The notes: generated by a model from the letters alone, not told the origin. 64,000 nucleotides of DNA from Streptomyces sp. NBC_01716 (GCF_036248275.1 NZ_CP109181.1:7130001-7194000); one strand, 5' to 3'; counted from the first letter of the stretch, positions 15,333-24,180 are shown. Translations and numbers: made by a program.

Positions 15333-17946
15333 GCTCCCGCTCGGCGAGTGGGTCGACAGCGGGGTCGACTTCCTCCAGCGCCATCTCTCCTGGCTGTTCG
15401 ACGCCATCAGCTCGCTCGTCACCGGCATGTTCGACGCCGTCGACGCGGTGCTGAGCGGCCCCGAACCGCTTGTCCTCGCCGGCATCCTGGCCGTGCTCGC
15501 CTGGTGGCTGCGCGGACTGCTCGCCGCCGTACTCGCCTTCGCCGGGTTCGCGCTCATCGACTCGATCGAGCTGTGGGAACTCGCGATGTCGACGCTCTCG
15601 CTGGTGCTCGTCGCCACGATCGTCATCCTGGTCGTCGCGGTGCCGCTCGGTGTCTGGGCCTCCCGCTCGGCGACCGTCAGCGCCGTCATCCGGCCGGTGC
15701 TCGACTTCATGCAGACGATGCCCGCGATGGTCTATCTGATCCCCGGCATCATCTTCTTCGGCGTGGGCGTGGTGCCCGGCATCATCGCCACGATCATCTT
15801 CGCCCTGCCGCCCGGCGTCCGTATGACGGAGCTGGGCATCCGGCAGGTCGACGCCGAACTGGTCGAGGCCGCCGAGGCGTTCGGCACCAGCCCGCGCAAC
15901 ACCCTGCTGCGCGTCCAGCTCCCGCTCGCGCTCCCGACGATCATGGCCGGCATCAACCAGGTGATCATGCTGGGTCTTTCGATGGTCGTCATCGCGGGCA
16001 TGGTCGGCGGCGGCGGCCTCGGCGGCGCCGTCTACCGTGCCATCGGCAACGTCGACATCGGCCTCGGCTTCGAGGCGGGCGTCTCCATCGTCATCCTGGC
16101 GATGTACCTCGACCGGATGACCGGCGCGCTCGGCAGGCACGTCTCGCCGGTGGGCCGCCGCGCGCTGGCCAAGGCGCAGGCACTGAGCGGTTCGTTCAAG
16201 ATCTGGGACCACCGTCCGCGTCCCTCGGTCGCCGTCGTCGGCGTGGTCGTACTCGCGCTCGTCGCGGGCGGCATGAGCATCTTCGGCGGCGGCAAGACCT
16301 CGACGGTCGCGGGCGACGGCGACGTCGGCCAGGGCAAGAAGATCAGCATGGGCTACATCCCCTGGGACGAGGGCATCGCGTCCACCTTCCTCTGGAAGGA
16401 GCTGCTGGAGCGGCGCGGTTACGAGGTCGAGGCCACCCAGTACGAGGCCGGGGCGCTCTACACCGGCCAGGCCAACGGCCAGATCGACATCCAGACCGAC
16501 TCCTGGCTGCCGACCACGCACGCCACCTACTGGGCCAAGTACCAGGACAAGCTGGAGGACATGGGCTCCTGGTACGACGAGACGTCCCTGGAGCTTTCCG
16601 TGCCCGGCTACGTCAAGGGCGTCGACTCCCTGGCCGATCTCAAGGGCAAGGCCGGCCAGTTCAAGGGCCGGATCATCGGTATCGAGCCCAGCGCGGGCGA
16701 GATGGGCATCCTCAAGGACAAGGTGCTCAAGGAGTACGGCCTCGAAGGCGAGTACAAGGTCGTCGACGGCTCCACGCCCGGCATGCTCGCCGAGCTGAAG
16801 CGCGCGTACGAGAAGAAGGAACCGGTCGTCGTCACGCTCTGGTCCCCGCACTGGGCGTACAACACCTACGACCTGAAGAAGCTCAAGGACCCCAAGGAGA
16901 CCTGGGGCAAGGGCGACGGCGTGCACACGCTCGCCCGCAAGGGCTTCTCCGCCGACAACCCGGGAGTCGCCAAGTGGCTCAAGAACTTCGAGATGACCGA
17001 GGACCAGCTCACCAGCCTCGAAGCGGAGATCCAGGGCGCCGGCAAGGGCAAGGAGCAGGACGCCGTACGCGCCTGGCTCAAGGACAACCCCGGGCTGGCC
17101 GACAAGTGGACCCCGGTCGCCGGGGTCAGCAAGGGCGCCAACGGCAAGGACGAGCGTGAACGGCCCATCGAAGTCGCCTGGTTCCCCTGGGAGGAGGACA
17201 TCGCCGCCACGTATCTGTGGAAGGCGGTGCTGGAGGAACGGGGCTACACGATGAACCTCAAGCAGTTCGAGGTCGGCCCGATGTACGCCGCGCTCTCCCG
17301 GGGGCAGATCGACGTCCAGTTCGACGGCTGGCTGCCCAACACCCAGAAGAGGTACTGGGACAAGTACGGCGACAAACTCTCCGACCTCGGTTCCTGGTAC
17401 GGGCCGACGTCCCTGGAGATCGCCGTGCCCAGTTACGTCAAGGGTGTCGACTCACTGGAGGATCTGAAGGGCCGCGAGGACGAGTTCAAGGGCCGGATCG
17501 TCGGTATCGAGCCGGGCACCGAGACCATGAACCTCCTCAAGAACGACGTCCTGCCGGGCTACGGCCTGGACGGCGACTACAAGGTCGTCGACAGCTCGAC
17601 GCCGGGCATGCTGGCCGAACTTGAGCGGGCGTACGGCAAGAAGGAGCCGATCGCGGTCATGTTGTGGACCCCGCACTGGGCCTACAACGAGTACGAGCTG
17701 ACCAAGCTGAAGGATCCCAAGAAGGCCTTCGGCGATGGCGATCAGATCCGGACCGTGGCCAACAAGGACTTCCCCGAGAACTACCCGCAGCTGACCAAGT
17801 GGTTCAAGGACTTCAAGCTCAGCGAGCAGCAGCTCGCCGGTCTGGAGAACGAGATCCAGAAGCGCGGCGCGGGACATGAGGAAGAGGCGGTCAAGGCATG
17901 GATGGACAAGAACCCGGGCATTGCGGACCGGGTCGCCCCGCAGTGA
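15325..17946 (+). CDS. glycine betaine ABC permease fused to two substrate-binding domains
   Basis: This 873-residue protein joins three modules. Residues about 1-290 are a ProW/OpuAB permease with several membrane helices and the EAA loop (VEAAEAFGTSPRNTLLRVQL). A further helix (VAVVGVVVLALVAGGMSIFG, about 295-320) places the rest outside the cell. Two tandem OpuAC/ProX betaine-binding domains follow, about 335-590 and 610-870; both have the Trp-rich cage (IPWDEGIASTFLWKELL / FPWEEDIAATYLWKAVL, SWLPTTH / GWLPNTQ, SPHWAYN / TPHWAYN). With ATP-binding ProV it makes a complete OpuA-type importer. The tandem arrangement matches the S. coelicolor orthologue as I recall it. Confidence 0.92.
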   Translation: MPRLPLGEWVDSGVDFLQRHLSWLFDAISSLVTGMFDAVDAVLSGPEPLVLAGILAVLAWWLRGLLAAVLAFAGFALIDSIELWELAMSTLSLVLVATIVILVVAVPLGVWASRSATVSAVIRPVLDFMQTMPAMVYLIPGIIFFGVGVVPGIIATIIFALPPGVRMTELGIRQVDAELVEAAEAFGTSPRNTLLRVQLPLALPTIMAGINQVIMLGLSMVVIAGMVGGGGLGGAVYRAIGNVDIGLGFEAGVSIVILAMYLDRMTGALGRHVSPVGRRALAKAQALSGSFKIWDHRPRPSVAVVGVVVLALVAGGMSIFGGGKTSTVAGDGDVGQGKKISMGYIPWDEGIASTFLWKELLERRGYEVEATQYEAGALYTGQANGQIDIQTDSWLPTTHATYWAKYQDKLEDMGSWYDETSLELSVPGYVKGVDSLADLKGKAGQFKGRIIGIEPSAGEMGILKDKVLKEYGLEGEYKVVDGSTPGMLAELKRAYEKKEPVVVTLWSPHWAYNTYDLKKLKDPKETWGKGDGVHTLARKGFSADNPGVAKWLKNFEMTEDQLTSLEAEIQGAGKGKEQDAVRAWLKDNPGLADKWTPVAGVSKGANGKDERERPIEVAWFPWEEDIAATYLWKAVLEERGYTMNLKQFEVGPMYAALSRGQIDVQFDGWLPNTQKRYWDKYGDKLSDLGSWYGPTSLEIAVPSYVKGVDSLEDLKGREDEFKGRIVGIEPGTETMNLLKNDVLPGYGLDGDYKVVDSSTPGMLAELERAYGKKEPIAVMLWTPHWAYNEYELTKLKDPKKAFGDGDQIRTVANKDFPENYPQLTKWFKDFKLSEQQLAGLENEIQKRGAGHEEEAVKAWMDKNPGIADRVAPQ

Positions 17947-18006
17947 GCGGTCGGCGCTGAGCCGTGGGCGGTAGGCCGTAGCGCTCAGCGGCAGTGGCGG
18001 AAAGTA

Positions 18007-18048
18007 GCGGGCGGACACCGTGAGAGACGGTGTCCGCCCGCTGTTTGT
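18007..18048 (+). terminator. terminator of the betaine transporter operon
   Basis: GCGGGCGGACACCGT (18007-18021) and ACGGTGTCCGCCCGC (18027-18041) form a perfect 15-bp stem with a GAGAG loop, then TGTTTGTG. It ends the proV-permease unit. Confidence 0.88.
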
Positions 18049-18227
18049 GCCCACCGCGCTCTGGGGGTGCGCTCGGCGCTGAGCGTCGTACGTTGGAGCT
18101 GTGGCCCTCGGACACGTCCTACGGGTCGGTAACCGGATCCGGACGGATCGGCGGCGGGTGAGACAGACCGTACTTACACGGCCGTCAACTCTGAGAAGAT
18201 GACGATCCGGCCGGAGGGAGCCCAGAC

Positions 18228-18776
18228 ATGGACGACAAGGAAGCGCTCAGGGTGGGCGCCGCCGTCCGAAGACGGCGCAGGTCCCTCGGGCTGACGCTGG
18301 CGGCCGTCGCCGACCGCAGCGGACTGTCCGTACCCTTCCTCAGCCAGATCGAGAACGAACGGGCCCGGCCCAGCACCCGCTCGCTGGAGCGGGTGGCCGA
18401 AGCCCTGGAGACCACCACCGCCGCGCTGCACGCCGCGGCGGACTCGGCGCGCACCGTCGATGTCGTCCGGGCCCACGAGGGCGGCCATGGCGTGCGCAGG
18501 GTGGCACGCGGCGGACACCAGCTGCACGCCAAGGAGTACACCGGCGAGCAGGACACCGGGCGCGAGCACCAGCACCGCAACGACGAGGTCATGTACATCG
18601 CCGACGGTGCGGCCGAGGTCGAGGCCGAGGGGCGGGCCTACCGCCTGGAGCGCGGCGACACGCTGTATCTCTCGGGAGGCGTCAGGCACCGCTGGCGCGC
18701 CACCGAGCCCGGCACCCGCATCCTGGTCGTCGCCGTCGCCGAGCACATCGACGCGACGTTCGACACCCGGCGCTGA
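18228..18776 (+). CDS. XRE-family regulator with C-terminal cupin domain
   Basis: The 182-residue protein has a helix-turn-helix at about residues 8-65 (LGLTLAAVADRSGLSVPFLS..QIENERARPS) and a small cupin barrel at about 100-170 (HQHRNDEVMYIADG and GDTLYLSGGVRHRWRA, giving the HxH..H metal/ligand-binding histidines). Such PuuR-like proteins repress catabolic or transport operons until a small molecule binds the cupin. GGAGGG precedes ATG 18228. The BtuF-like gene starts 15 bp downstream, so this may be a regulator of, or simply operonic with, that binding protein. Confidence 0.88.
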   Translation: MDDKEALRVGAAVRRRRRSLGLTLAAVADRSGLSVPFLSQIENERARPSTRSLERVAEALETTTAALHAAADSARTVDVVRAHEGGHGVRRVARGGHQLHAKEYTGEQDTGREHQHRNDEVMYIADGAAEVEAEGRAYRLERGDTLYLSGGVRHRWRATEPGTRILVVAVAEHIDATFDTRR

Positions 18777-18791
18777 GCGGCGGGCGCCGCC

Positions 18792-19538
18792 GTGCGGACG
18801 GGGCACGCGGTGCGGGCGGACGGCGGGGGCCGCAGGATCGTCTCGCTCGTCCCCTCGCTCACGGAGGCCGTCGCGGTCACCGCGCCCGGACTGCTGGTGG
18901 GCGCCACCGACTGGTGCGTCCACCCCGTCGGCCTCGACGTCGTACGTGTCGGCGGCACCAAGAACCCCGACATCGCCGCGATCACCGCGCTCCGCCCCGA
19001 TCTCGTCGTCGCCAACGAGGAGGAGAACCGCGGGCCCGATCTGGCCGCGCTGCGGGCGGCGGGCATCGAGGTGCTGGTCACCGAGGTGCGCGACCTCGAC
19101 CATGCCTTCGCGGAGCTGGAGCGGCTGCTCGTGACGGGCTGCGGGCTCACGGTGCCGCGCTGGCTGGACGAGGCCCGCGACGCCTGGGCGGCGGTGCCCC
19201 CTCCGTACGGAGGGCGCCGGGCGGTCGTACCGATCTGGCGCAGGCCCTGGATGGTGCTCGGGCGGGACACCTTCGCCGGGGATCTGCTCGCCAGGCTCGG
19301 TGTCCACAACGTCTACGGCGACCGGGCCGAGCGCTACCCCCGTATCCCGCTGGACGAGCTGCGGGCCTCGGGGGCCGACCTGGTCGTCCTGCCCGACGAG
19401 CCGTACCGCTTCACCGCCGACGACGGCCCGGAGGCATTCCCGGGGCTGCCTGCGGCGCTGGTCGACGGGCGGTTCCTCACCTGGTACGGGCCGTCGCTGG
19501 CCCAGGCGCCGGCGGCGCTGCGGGCAGCACTCCGCTGA
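18792..19538 (+). CDS. BtuF-like helical-backbone metal/cobalamin receptor protein without signal peptide
   Basis: The 248-residue protein has the periplasmic-binding-protein type III fold: IVSLVPSLTEAV at the N-terminus, VGGTKNPDIAAITALRPDLVV, and WRRPWMVLGRDTFAGDLLARLG around residue 155. It resembles cobalamin-binding BtuF and related receptors. No signal peptide or lipobox precedes the domain, so it is probably cytoplasmic, which is odd for a transport receptor but common in such stand-alone Streptomyces proteins. GTG 18792 is the only reasonable start. Its last 62 bp overlap the convergent TDT transporter gene. Confidence 0.8.
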   Translation: MRTGHAVRADGGGRRIVSLVPSLTEAVAVTAPGLLVGATDWCVHPVGLDVVRVGGTKNPDIAAITALRPDLVVANEEENRGPDLAALRAAGIEVLVTEVRDLDHAFAELERLLVTGCGLTVPRWLDEARDAWAAVPPPYGGRRAVVPIWRRPWMVLGRDTFAGDLLARLGVHNVYGDRAERYPRIPLDELRASGADLVVLPDEPYRFTADDGPEAFPGLPAALVDGRFLTWYGPSLAQAPAALRAALR

Positions 19539-20736
19539 CGAGACCGTGGACCGTACGGGTCCAAGCGACCGCCCACGCCGCTGTCAGCAGGGCGAACAGG
19601 GCGAACGCGAGCCAGGTCAGGGCGGCCGGGCCGGTGGTGCTGCCGAGCCCGGCGGCGCCGGTCACACAGGTGCCGACCGGGAAGGTGAAGGCCCACCAGG
19701 TCATCGAGAACGGCATTCCGCGCCGGGCGCCACGTACGACCATCGCGACCGCCAGGGCCAGCCACAGCAGCGCGAAGCCCAGCACCGGGACGCCGTACAG
19801 CAGCGCGAACGCGTCCAGCGCGGACAGGTACGGGGACGAGGACCCGAGCGCGCCGGGGGCGGCCTCGGCGAGATGGCCGACCGCCGTCGTGGACTGCCCG
19901 AGCGGCCCGAGTACGAGGAAGAGCGCCGGCGTCAGGGCGACGGGCAGCGGACCGAGGAGAACCAGCCGTCCGAAGATCAGCGGCAGCAGGGTGAGCGTGG
20001 CGAGCAGGCTCAGTCCGAACATCGCGTAACAGCCCAGCAGCAGCGTCCCGCGCCACTGCCCGGCGGGCAGATACGGGATCAGCGCCGGGCCGAGCGCCGC
20101 CGACACCATGGGGGCCACCACCGGCAGCAGCCACACCGGGGACGCGTCGGCCGCCCGTATCCGGTGGCGGACCACCATCAGATACGGGATGCCCACCGCC
20201 GCCGCCAGGCCGGCGAGCGTGCCGGCCGTGAAGAGCACGGCGTCCACGGCCACGGCCGCGCGTGCGCCGATCACGTGCCGGCCCACGGTGAGGGTGGCGC
20301 CGCCGACCGCGAGCAGGGCCATCGCGAGGCATCCGTAGAAGGGCGCCGCGGCGGGGTCGAGCAGCTGGGCGCGTGCCTGGTCGCGGTGGTGGATCCAGTG
20401 CCCGGCGCGGGCGGCGAGGACGAGCAGGAGCATCAGCGCCGACAGCGCCCAGACGGTGGCGCAGAAGGCGCGCGACGCGGGGGCGAGCGACGGGGCCCAG
20501 GGGAGTGCGGCGCCCGCGCTCGCGACGATCGCCGTCCCCATCACGCTCGCGTACCAGTTGGGGCCGACATGGCGCAGGGCCGGGAAGCGCCGGGGGGCCT
20601 GCCGCGCGGTCGGCTGGACGGCTGGGTCCAGCGTGGCGAGGACTACCGGGGCGGTGGGGGCGTTCGGAGCAGTCGGAGCAGTCGGAGCAGTCGGAGCAGT
20701 CGCGGCGTTCGGCGCGGTCGGGGCGAGGCTGGGCAT
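19477..20736 (-). CDS. TDT-family (tellurite-resistance/dicarboxylate) transporter
   Basis: The 419-residue membrane protein has about ten predicted helices beginning at VGPNWYASVMGTAIVASAG and including PVVAPMVSAALGPALIPYLP and MTWWAFTFPVGTCVTGA, features of the TehA/SLAC1-like TDT family that moves anions such as malate or sulfite. A cytoplasmic N-terminal extension of about 45 residues is made of TAP/NAP repeats encoded by a 9-bp tandem repeat (20665-20700). ATG 20736 has a GAGGAGGG site. The gene is divergent from a LysR regulator 70 bp away, which likely controls it, and its 3' end overlaps the BtuF-like gene. Confidence 0.85.
   Translation of the reverse strand: MPSLAPTAPNAATAPTAPTAPTAPNAPTAPVVLATLDPAVQPTARQAPRRFPALRHVGPNWYASVMGTAIVASAGAALPWAPSLAPASRAFCATVWALSALMLLLVLAARAGHWIHHRDQARAQLLDPAAAPFYGCLAMALLAVGGATLTVGRHVIGARAAVAVDAVLFTAGTLAGLAAAVGIPYLMVVRHRIRAADASPVWLLPVVAPMVSAALGPALIPYLPAGQWRGTLLLGCYAMFGLSLLATLTLLPLIFGRLVLLGPLPVALTPALFLVLGPLGQSTTAVGHLAEAAPGALGSSSPYLSALDAFALLYGVPVLGFALLWLALAVAMVVRGARRGMPFSMTWWAFTFPVGTCVTGAAGLGSTTGPAALTWLAFALFALLTAAWAVAWTRTVHGLVSGVLPAAPPAPGPATARTR
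20665..20700. repeat. 9-bp tandem repeat, four copies
   Basis: CGGAGCAGT is repeated four times without error at 20665-20700. It lies in the first 25 codons of the TDT transporter and encodes a repeated Thr-Ala-Pro. Because the unit is 9 bp, copy-number changes would keep the frame. Confidence 0.9.
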
Positions 20737-20783
20737 ACCCGCACCCTCCTCGCTCCGTGCCCTCCTCACCAGGCCCCTTGGCG

Positions 20784-20797
20784 CTATGAGGCCATAG
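20784..20797. promoter_or_regulatory. palindrome between the TDT transporter and its LysR regulator
   Basis: CTATG-AGGC-CATAG at 20784-20797 contains the T-N10/11-A symmetry expected of LysR-type operators. It lies 10 bp before the LysR ATG and 48 bp from the transporter ATG, so one site could control both. Confidence 0.55.
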
Positions 20798-20806
20798 CCT
20801 GCGTAT

Positions 20807-21730
20807 ATGACCGATGAGCCTCCTCCGACCCTCGCCCACCGGGTGCCCGAGCTGGGCGCGCTGGAACTGCTCATCGCCGTCGCCCGGCACGGCAGCATGG
20901 GCGCGGCCGCCCGCGAGCTGGGCATCAGCCAGCCTGCCGCGAGCAGCCGGATACGGTCCGTCGAACGGCAGCTCGGCGTCAGCCTCTTCGACCGGTCGCC
21001 CAGCGGCTCCCGGCTCACCCGCGCCGGCGCGCTCGTCACGGACTGGGCCCGGCGGATCATGGAGGCGGCGGAGGCCTTCGACGCGGGCGCGCAGGCGCTG
21101 CGCGACCGGCGTGACTCACGGCTGCGGGTCGCCGCGAGCATGACCATCGCGGAGTATCTGCTGCCCGGCTGGCTCATCGCGCTCCGCGCGGCCCGGCCGG
21201 ACACGGCCGTCTCGCTCCTGGCCGGCAACTCGGGCGCCGTGGCCGCGCGGCTGACCGGCGGCGAGGCGGACATCGGCTTCGTGGAGGGCCTGGCCGTGCC
21301 CGGAGGGCTGGACGGCACGGTGATCGGCCGCGACCGGCTGGTGGTCGTGGTGGCGCCGACGCACCCGTGGGGCGACCGGCGTACGGCTCTGACACCCGCC
21401 GAGCTGGCGGCGGCACCGCTGATCCTCCGTGAGGAGGGCTCGGGTACCCGGCAGGTGCTCGACGCCGCGCTCGCCTCCTACGGAGGTCCCGCCGAGCCGC
21501 TGCTCGAACTGTCCTCGACGACGGCGGTCAAGGCGGCGGTGGTGAGCGGCGCCGGGCCCTCGGTGCTCAGCGAACTCGCCGTGGGGGAGGAACTGGCGTC
21601 ACACCGGCTGAGGGAGGTGGAGGTGGCGGGGATCCGGCTGCGGCGCGAACTGCGTGCCGTCTGGCCGACCGGGCACCGCCCCAGCGGACCGGCCCGCGAC
21701 TTGCTGGCCCTGACACGCGCGACCCCTTGA
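20807..21730 (+). CDS. LysR-family transcriptional regulator
   Basis: This 307-residue regulator has an N-terminal winged helix (LELLIAVARHGSMGAAAREL, SQPAASSRIRSVERQLG, LFDRSPSGSRLT) and a C-terminal periplasmic-binding-like effector domain (about residues 95-300). It is divergent from the TDT transporter with a palindrome in between, the classic layout for a regulator that controls its neighbour and itself. The effector is unknown; a carboxylate or inorganic anion handled by the transporter is the natural guess. Good hairpin after the gene. Confidence 0.92.
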   Translation: MTDEPPPTLAHRVPELGALELLIAVARHGSMGAAARELGISQPAASSRIRSVERQLGVSLFDRSPSGSRLTRAGALVTDWARRIMEAAEAFDAGAQALRDRRDSRLRVAASMTIAEYLLPGWLIALRAARPDTAVSLLAGNSGAVAARLTGGEADIGFVEGLAVPGGLDGTVIGRDRLVVVVAPTHPWGDRRTALTPAELAAAPLILREEGSGTRQVLDAALASYGGPAEPLLELSSTTAVKAAVVSGAGPSVLSELAVGEELASHRLREVEVAGIRLRRELRAVWPTGHRPSGPARDLLALTRATP

Positions 21731-21775
21731 CCGCTCACGTCGCGCCCCGAAAGCCCCGAGAGCCGTACCCCGAAA

Positions 21776-21803
21776 GCCGCGCCCCGGACGATCGGGGCGC
21801 GGC
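21776..21803. terminator. bidirectional hairpin between LysR and PhoX genes
   Basis: GCCGCGCCCCG (21776-21786) and CGGGGCGCGGC (21793-21803) form a perfect 11-bp stem between two convergent genes. There is no T-tract, as often in Streptomyces. Confidence 0.65.
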
Positions 21804-21819
21804 CATGAGCGGCGGAGCG

Positions 21820-23286
21820 TCAGCGCTGGTGGCGCCAGGGGCCGGTGATGGCCACCTGGATGCCGGGGCCCTGGATGCTCGCGTACAGCGTCTTGCCGTC
21901 GGGCGAGAAGACCACACCGGCGAACTCGCTGTACTCGGGCTCCTCGGCGGTGCCTTCGTTCAGCTCGTTACGGGCGATCGGGTAGGTCCTGCCCTCGTCC
22001 GTCGCGCCGAACAGATGCTGGATTCCGTCGCCGTCCTCCGCCAGGATCACACCGCCGTACGGGGAGACCGTGATGTTGTCCGGGCCGTCGAAAGCGCCGT
22101 CCTTCGACGGGTCCTGGTTGATGCCCAGGATCAGCTTCAGGGTCAGCTTGCGGCGGGCCGGGTCGTAGAACCACACCTGGCCGTCGTGCTGCTTGGGGCT
22201 CTCCTCACGCGCGTAGGAGGAGACGATGTACGCGCCGCCGTCGGCCCACCACATGCCCTCCAGCTTGCGGGCGCGCGTGACCTGCGTGTCGGTGAACTGC
22301 TCGCGCACCGACACGGTCTTGGCGTCGCGGTCGGGCACGGTCACCCAGTCGACGCCGTAGACCGTCCCGGCCTTCGTGGCGCGGGAGAGGTCGTCCACGA
22401 ACGCGCCCCGGGAGTCGAAGCACTTGAAGGCCTCCAGCACACCGGCGGTGTCGGAGAGCTCGCGCAGCTTGCCCCGGCCGTGGCGGAAGCCCTTCGGCGG
22501 AGTCCAGCGGAACAGCAGGCCGTTCGGCTCGTCGGCGTCCTCGGTGAGATACAGATGGCCGCGCTTGGTGTCCACGACGACGGCCTCGTGGTCGTACCGG
22601 CCGAGCGCCTTGATCGGCTTGGGATGCAGGTTCGCGCGGCGGTCGTACGGGTCCACCTCGAAGACATAACCGTGGTCCTTGGTCATGCCGTCCTCACCGG
22701 CCCTGGTGGTGTCCTCCTCGCAGGTCAGCCAGGTGCCCCACGGGGTGCGTCCGCCCGCGCAGTTCTCCTGCGTACCGGCCACGCCGACCCACTCGGCCAC
22801 GGTCTCGCCGTGCTTGGAGACCTCGACCACGGTGCAGCCGCCGGGGGCGGCGGGGTCGTACACGAGTCCCGGCGTGAGCGGCACGGGGAAGTCGACCTCC
22901 GCGCGGTCGCCGCCGATCTCGTGGTTGGTGACCAGGAGCGTGGAGCCGCGCGTGCCCCGGAAGGCGGCCGTGCCGTCGTGGCTGGTCGGCGTGAACTCGC
23001 CGCTGTCCAGCTTGGTGACACCGGCGTGGGTGATGACCTTGTACGAGAAGCCGGCGGGGAGCGCGACCAGCCCCTTCGGGTCGTCGATCAGGGGGCCGTA
23101 CCCGGTCTTGCTGCCGAGCGCCTGGGAGGACCTGGCCTCCTGGTCTCCGGTCGCGGCGGCTTCCGCGTCCTCGTCGGCGTAGGCGTACGCGCTGGCGGTG
23201 GAGAGGACACCGGCGGTACCGACGAGGGTGAGGCCCACGGCGGCCGAGTTCTTGGAGAAGTCTCTACGGGTGATGGGCACGTTCAT
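21820..23286 (-). CDS. PhoX-family alkaline phosphatase (DUF839), Tat-exported
   Basis: The 488-residue protein starts with a twin-arginine signal (TRRDFSKNSAAVGLTLVGTAG) and belongs to the calcium/iron-dependent PhoX phosphatases that release phosphate from organic esters outside the cell. Motifs such as VTNHEIGGDRAEVDFP, WLTCEEDTTRAGEDG, YDHEAVVVD and GPDNITVSPYGGVILAEDG, where metal-binding glutamates and aspartates cluster, are intact. It is shorter than the larger PhoX-type proteins of Streptomyces. A PHO box lies 60-80 bp upstream. It depends on the Tat system encoded earlier in the window. Confidence 0.9.
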   Translation of the reverse strand: MNVPITRRDFSKNSAAVGLTLVGTAGVLSTASAYAYADEDAEAAATGDQEARSSQALGSKTGYGPLIDDPKGLVALPAGFSYKVITHAGVTKLDSGEFTPTSHDGTAAFRGTRGSTLLVTNHEIGGDRAEVDFPVPLTPGLVYDPAAPGGCTVVEVSKHGETVAEWVGVAGTQENCAGGRTPWGTWLTCEEDTTRAGEDGMTKDHGYVFEVDPYDRRANLHPKPIKALGRYDHEAVVVDTKRGHLYLTEDADEPNGLLFRWTPPKGFRHGRGKLRELSDTAGVLEAFKCFDSRGAFVDDLSRATKAGTVYGVDWVTVPDRDAKTVSVREQFTDTQVTRARKLEGMWWADGGAYIVSSYAREESPKQHDGQVWFYDPARRKLTLKLILGINQDPSKDGAFDGPDNITVSPYGGVILAEDGDGIQHLFGATDEGRTYPIARNELNEGTAEEPEYSEFAGVVFSPDGKTLYASIQGPGIQVAITGPWRHQR

Positions 23287-23345
23287 CTCCTGGGGATGCG
23301 CTGTGGGGCGGCCGAGGTGACCGGAGCCTGGGCTACGGTTCCCTC

Positions 23346-23367
23346 CATCCGCGAACGGCGGGTGAAC
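23346..23367 (-). promoter_or_regulatory. PHO box upstream of the PhoX gene
   Basis: On the minus strand GTTCACCCGCC is followed directly by GTTCGCGGATG: two 11-nt direct-repeat units beginning GTTCACC and GTTCGCG, the pattern bound by Streptomyces PhoP. It lies about 60-80 bp before the phosphatase start. Confidence 0.85.
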
Positions 23368-23391
23368 GGGACACCATCAACGCATGCTGTC

Positions 23392-24108
23392 TCACCGGCC
23401 GGGCGGCCGTGCGCCCACCCGCCCCCGCTCGCGCGCCGCGGCCACCAGTGCCGCCATCACGCGCACGTCCTCGCCCATCTCGGGATGCCACTGGACCCCC
23501 AGCACCCACCGCTCGTCCACCAACTCGACGGCTTCCACGGTCCCGTCGCCCGCGTACGCCGAGGGGATCAGGCCCTCGCCCAGCCGGTCCACCGCCTGGT
23601 GGTGCGAGGACGGTACGTCCGACTCCTCCGGTACGACGGTTCCGTAGCGCGTCCCCGGCACCGGCTTCACGGGGTGCTCGCCGAACACGCCGGGCGTCGT
23701 GGCCGTGTGGCCCTCCAGATGCTGGACGAGCGTCCCGCCGAGGGCGATGTTCAGCAGCTGCATGCCCCGGCAGATCGCCAGCAGCGGCGTTCCGGACGCC
23801 AACGCCGCCTCGATCAGGGCCAGTTCCCAGTCGTCCCGTTCCCGGGCGGGCGGTCCGGTACGGGGGTCGGGCTCGGCCCCGTACCGTACGGGCTCCACAT
23901 CCGGACCGCCCGCGACGACCACCCCGTCGAGCCGGGCGACCACCGAGGCGGCGGTGGCCGACTCGTCCGGCGGGAGCATGACGGCCACACCGCCCGCGCG
24001 CTGGACGAGCCGGGGGTACCCCAGGGGCAGCAGGGCCGCGGGGAGATCCCAGACGCCCCACTTGGCCGACGTCTCCAGATACGTGCTGACGCCGATGAGC
24101 GGCTTCAC
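23392..24108 (-). CDS. class I glutamine amidotransferase / gamma-glutamyl-GABA hydrolase-like (PuuD type)
   Basis: The 238-residue protein belongs to the peptidase C26 group that cleaves gamma-glutamyl bonds. The nucleophile cysteine lies in LLAICRGMQLLNIALGG, and the catalytic His-Glu pair in GVQWHPEM. GTG 24108 is fixed by GGAGGAACG just upstream. It is followed in the same direction by the PhoX gene, and the permease gene ends 72 bp upstream. Together with the glnA4-like synthetase nearby it would close a glutamylation cycle: attach glutamate to an amine, oxidise it, then release glutamate. Confidence 0.88.
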   Translation of the reverse strand: MKPLIGVSTYLETSAKWGVWDLPAALLPLGYPRLVQRAGGVAVMLPPDESATAASVVARLDGVVVAGGPDVEPVRYGAEPDPRTGPPARERDDWELALIEAALASGTPLLAICRGMQLLNIALGGTLVQHLEGHTATTPGVFGEHPVKPVPGTRYGTVVPEESDVPSSHHQAVDRLGEGLIPSAYAGDGTVEAVELVDERWVLGVQWHPEMGEDVRVMAALVAAARERGRVGARPPGR

Positions 24109-24168
24109 TGAACGTTCCTCCGTTGTGGTGCTGTGCAGTGCTGTGGCGCTGTTCTGCGGTGCTGTCCG

Positions 24169-24180
24169 GTCAAACACGCC

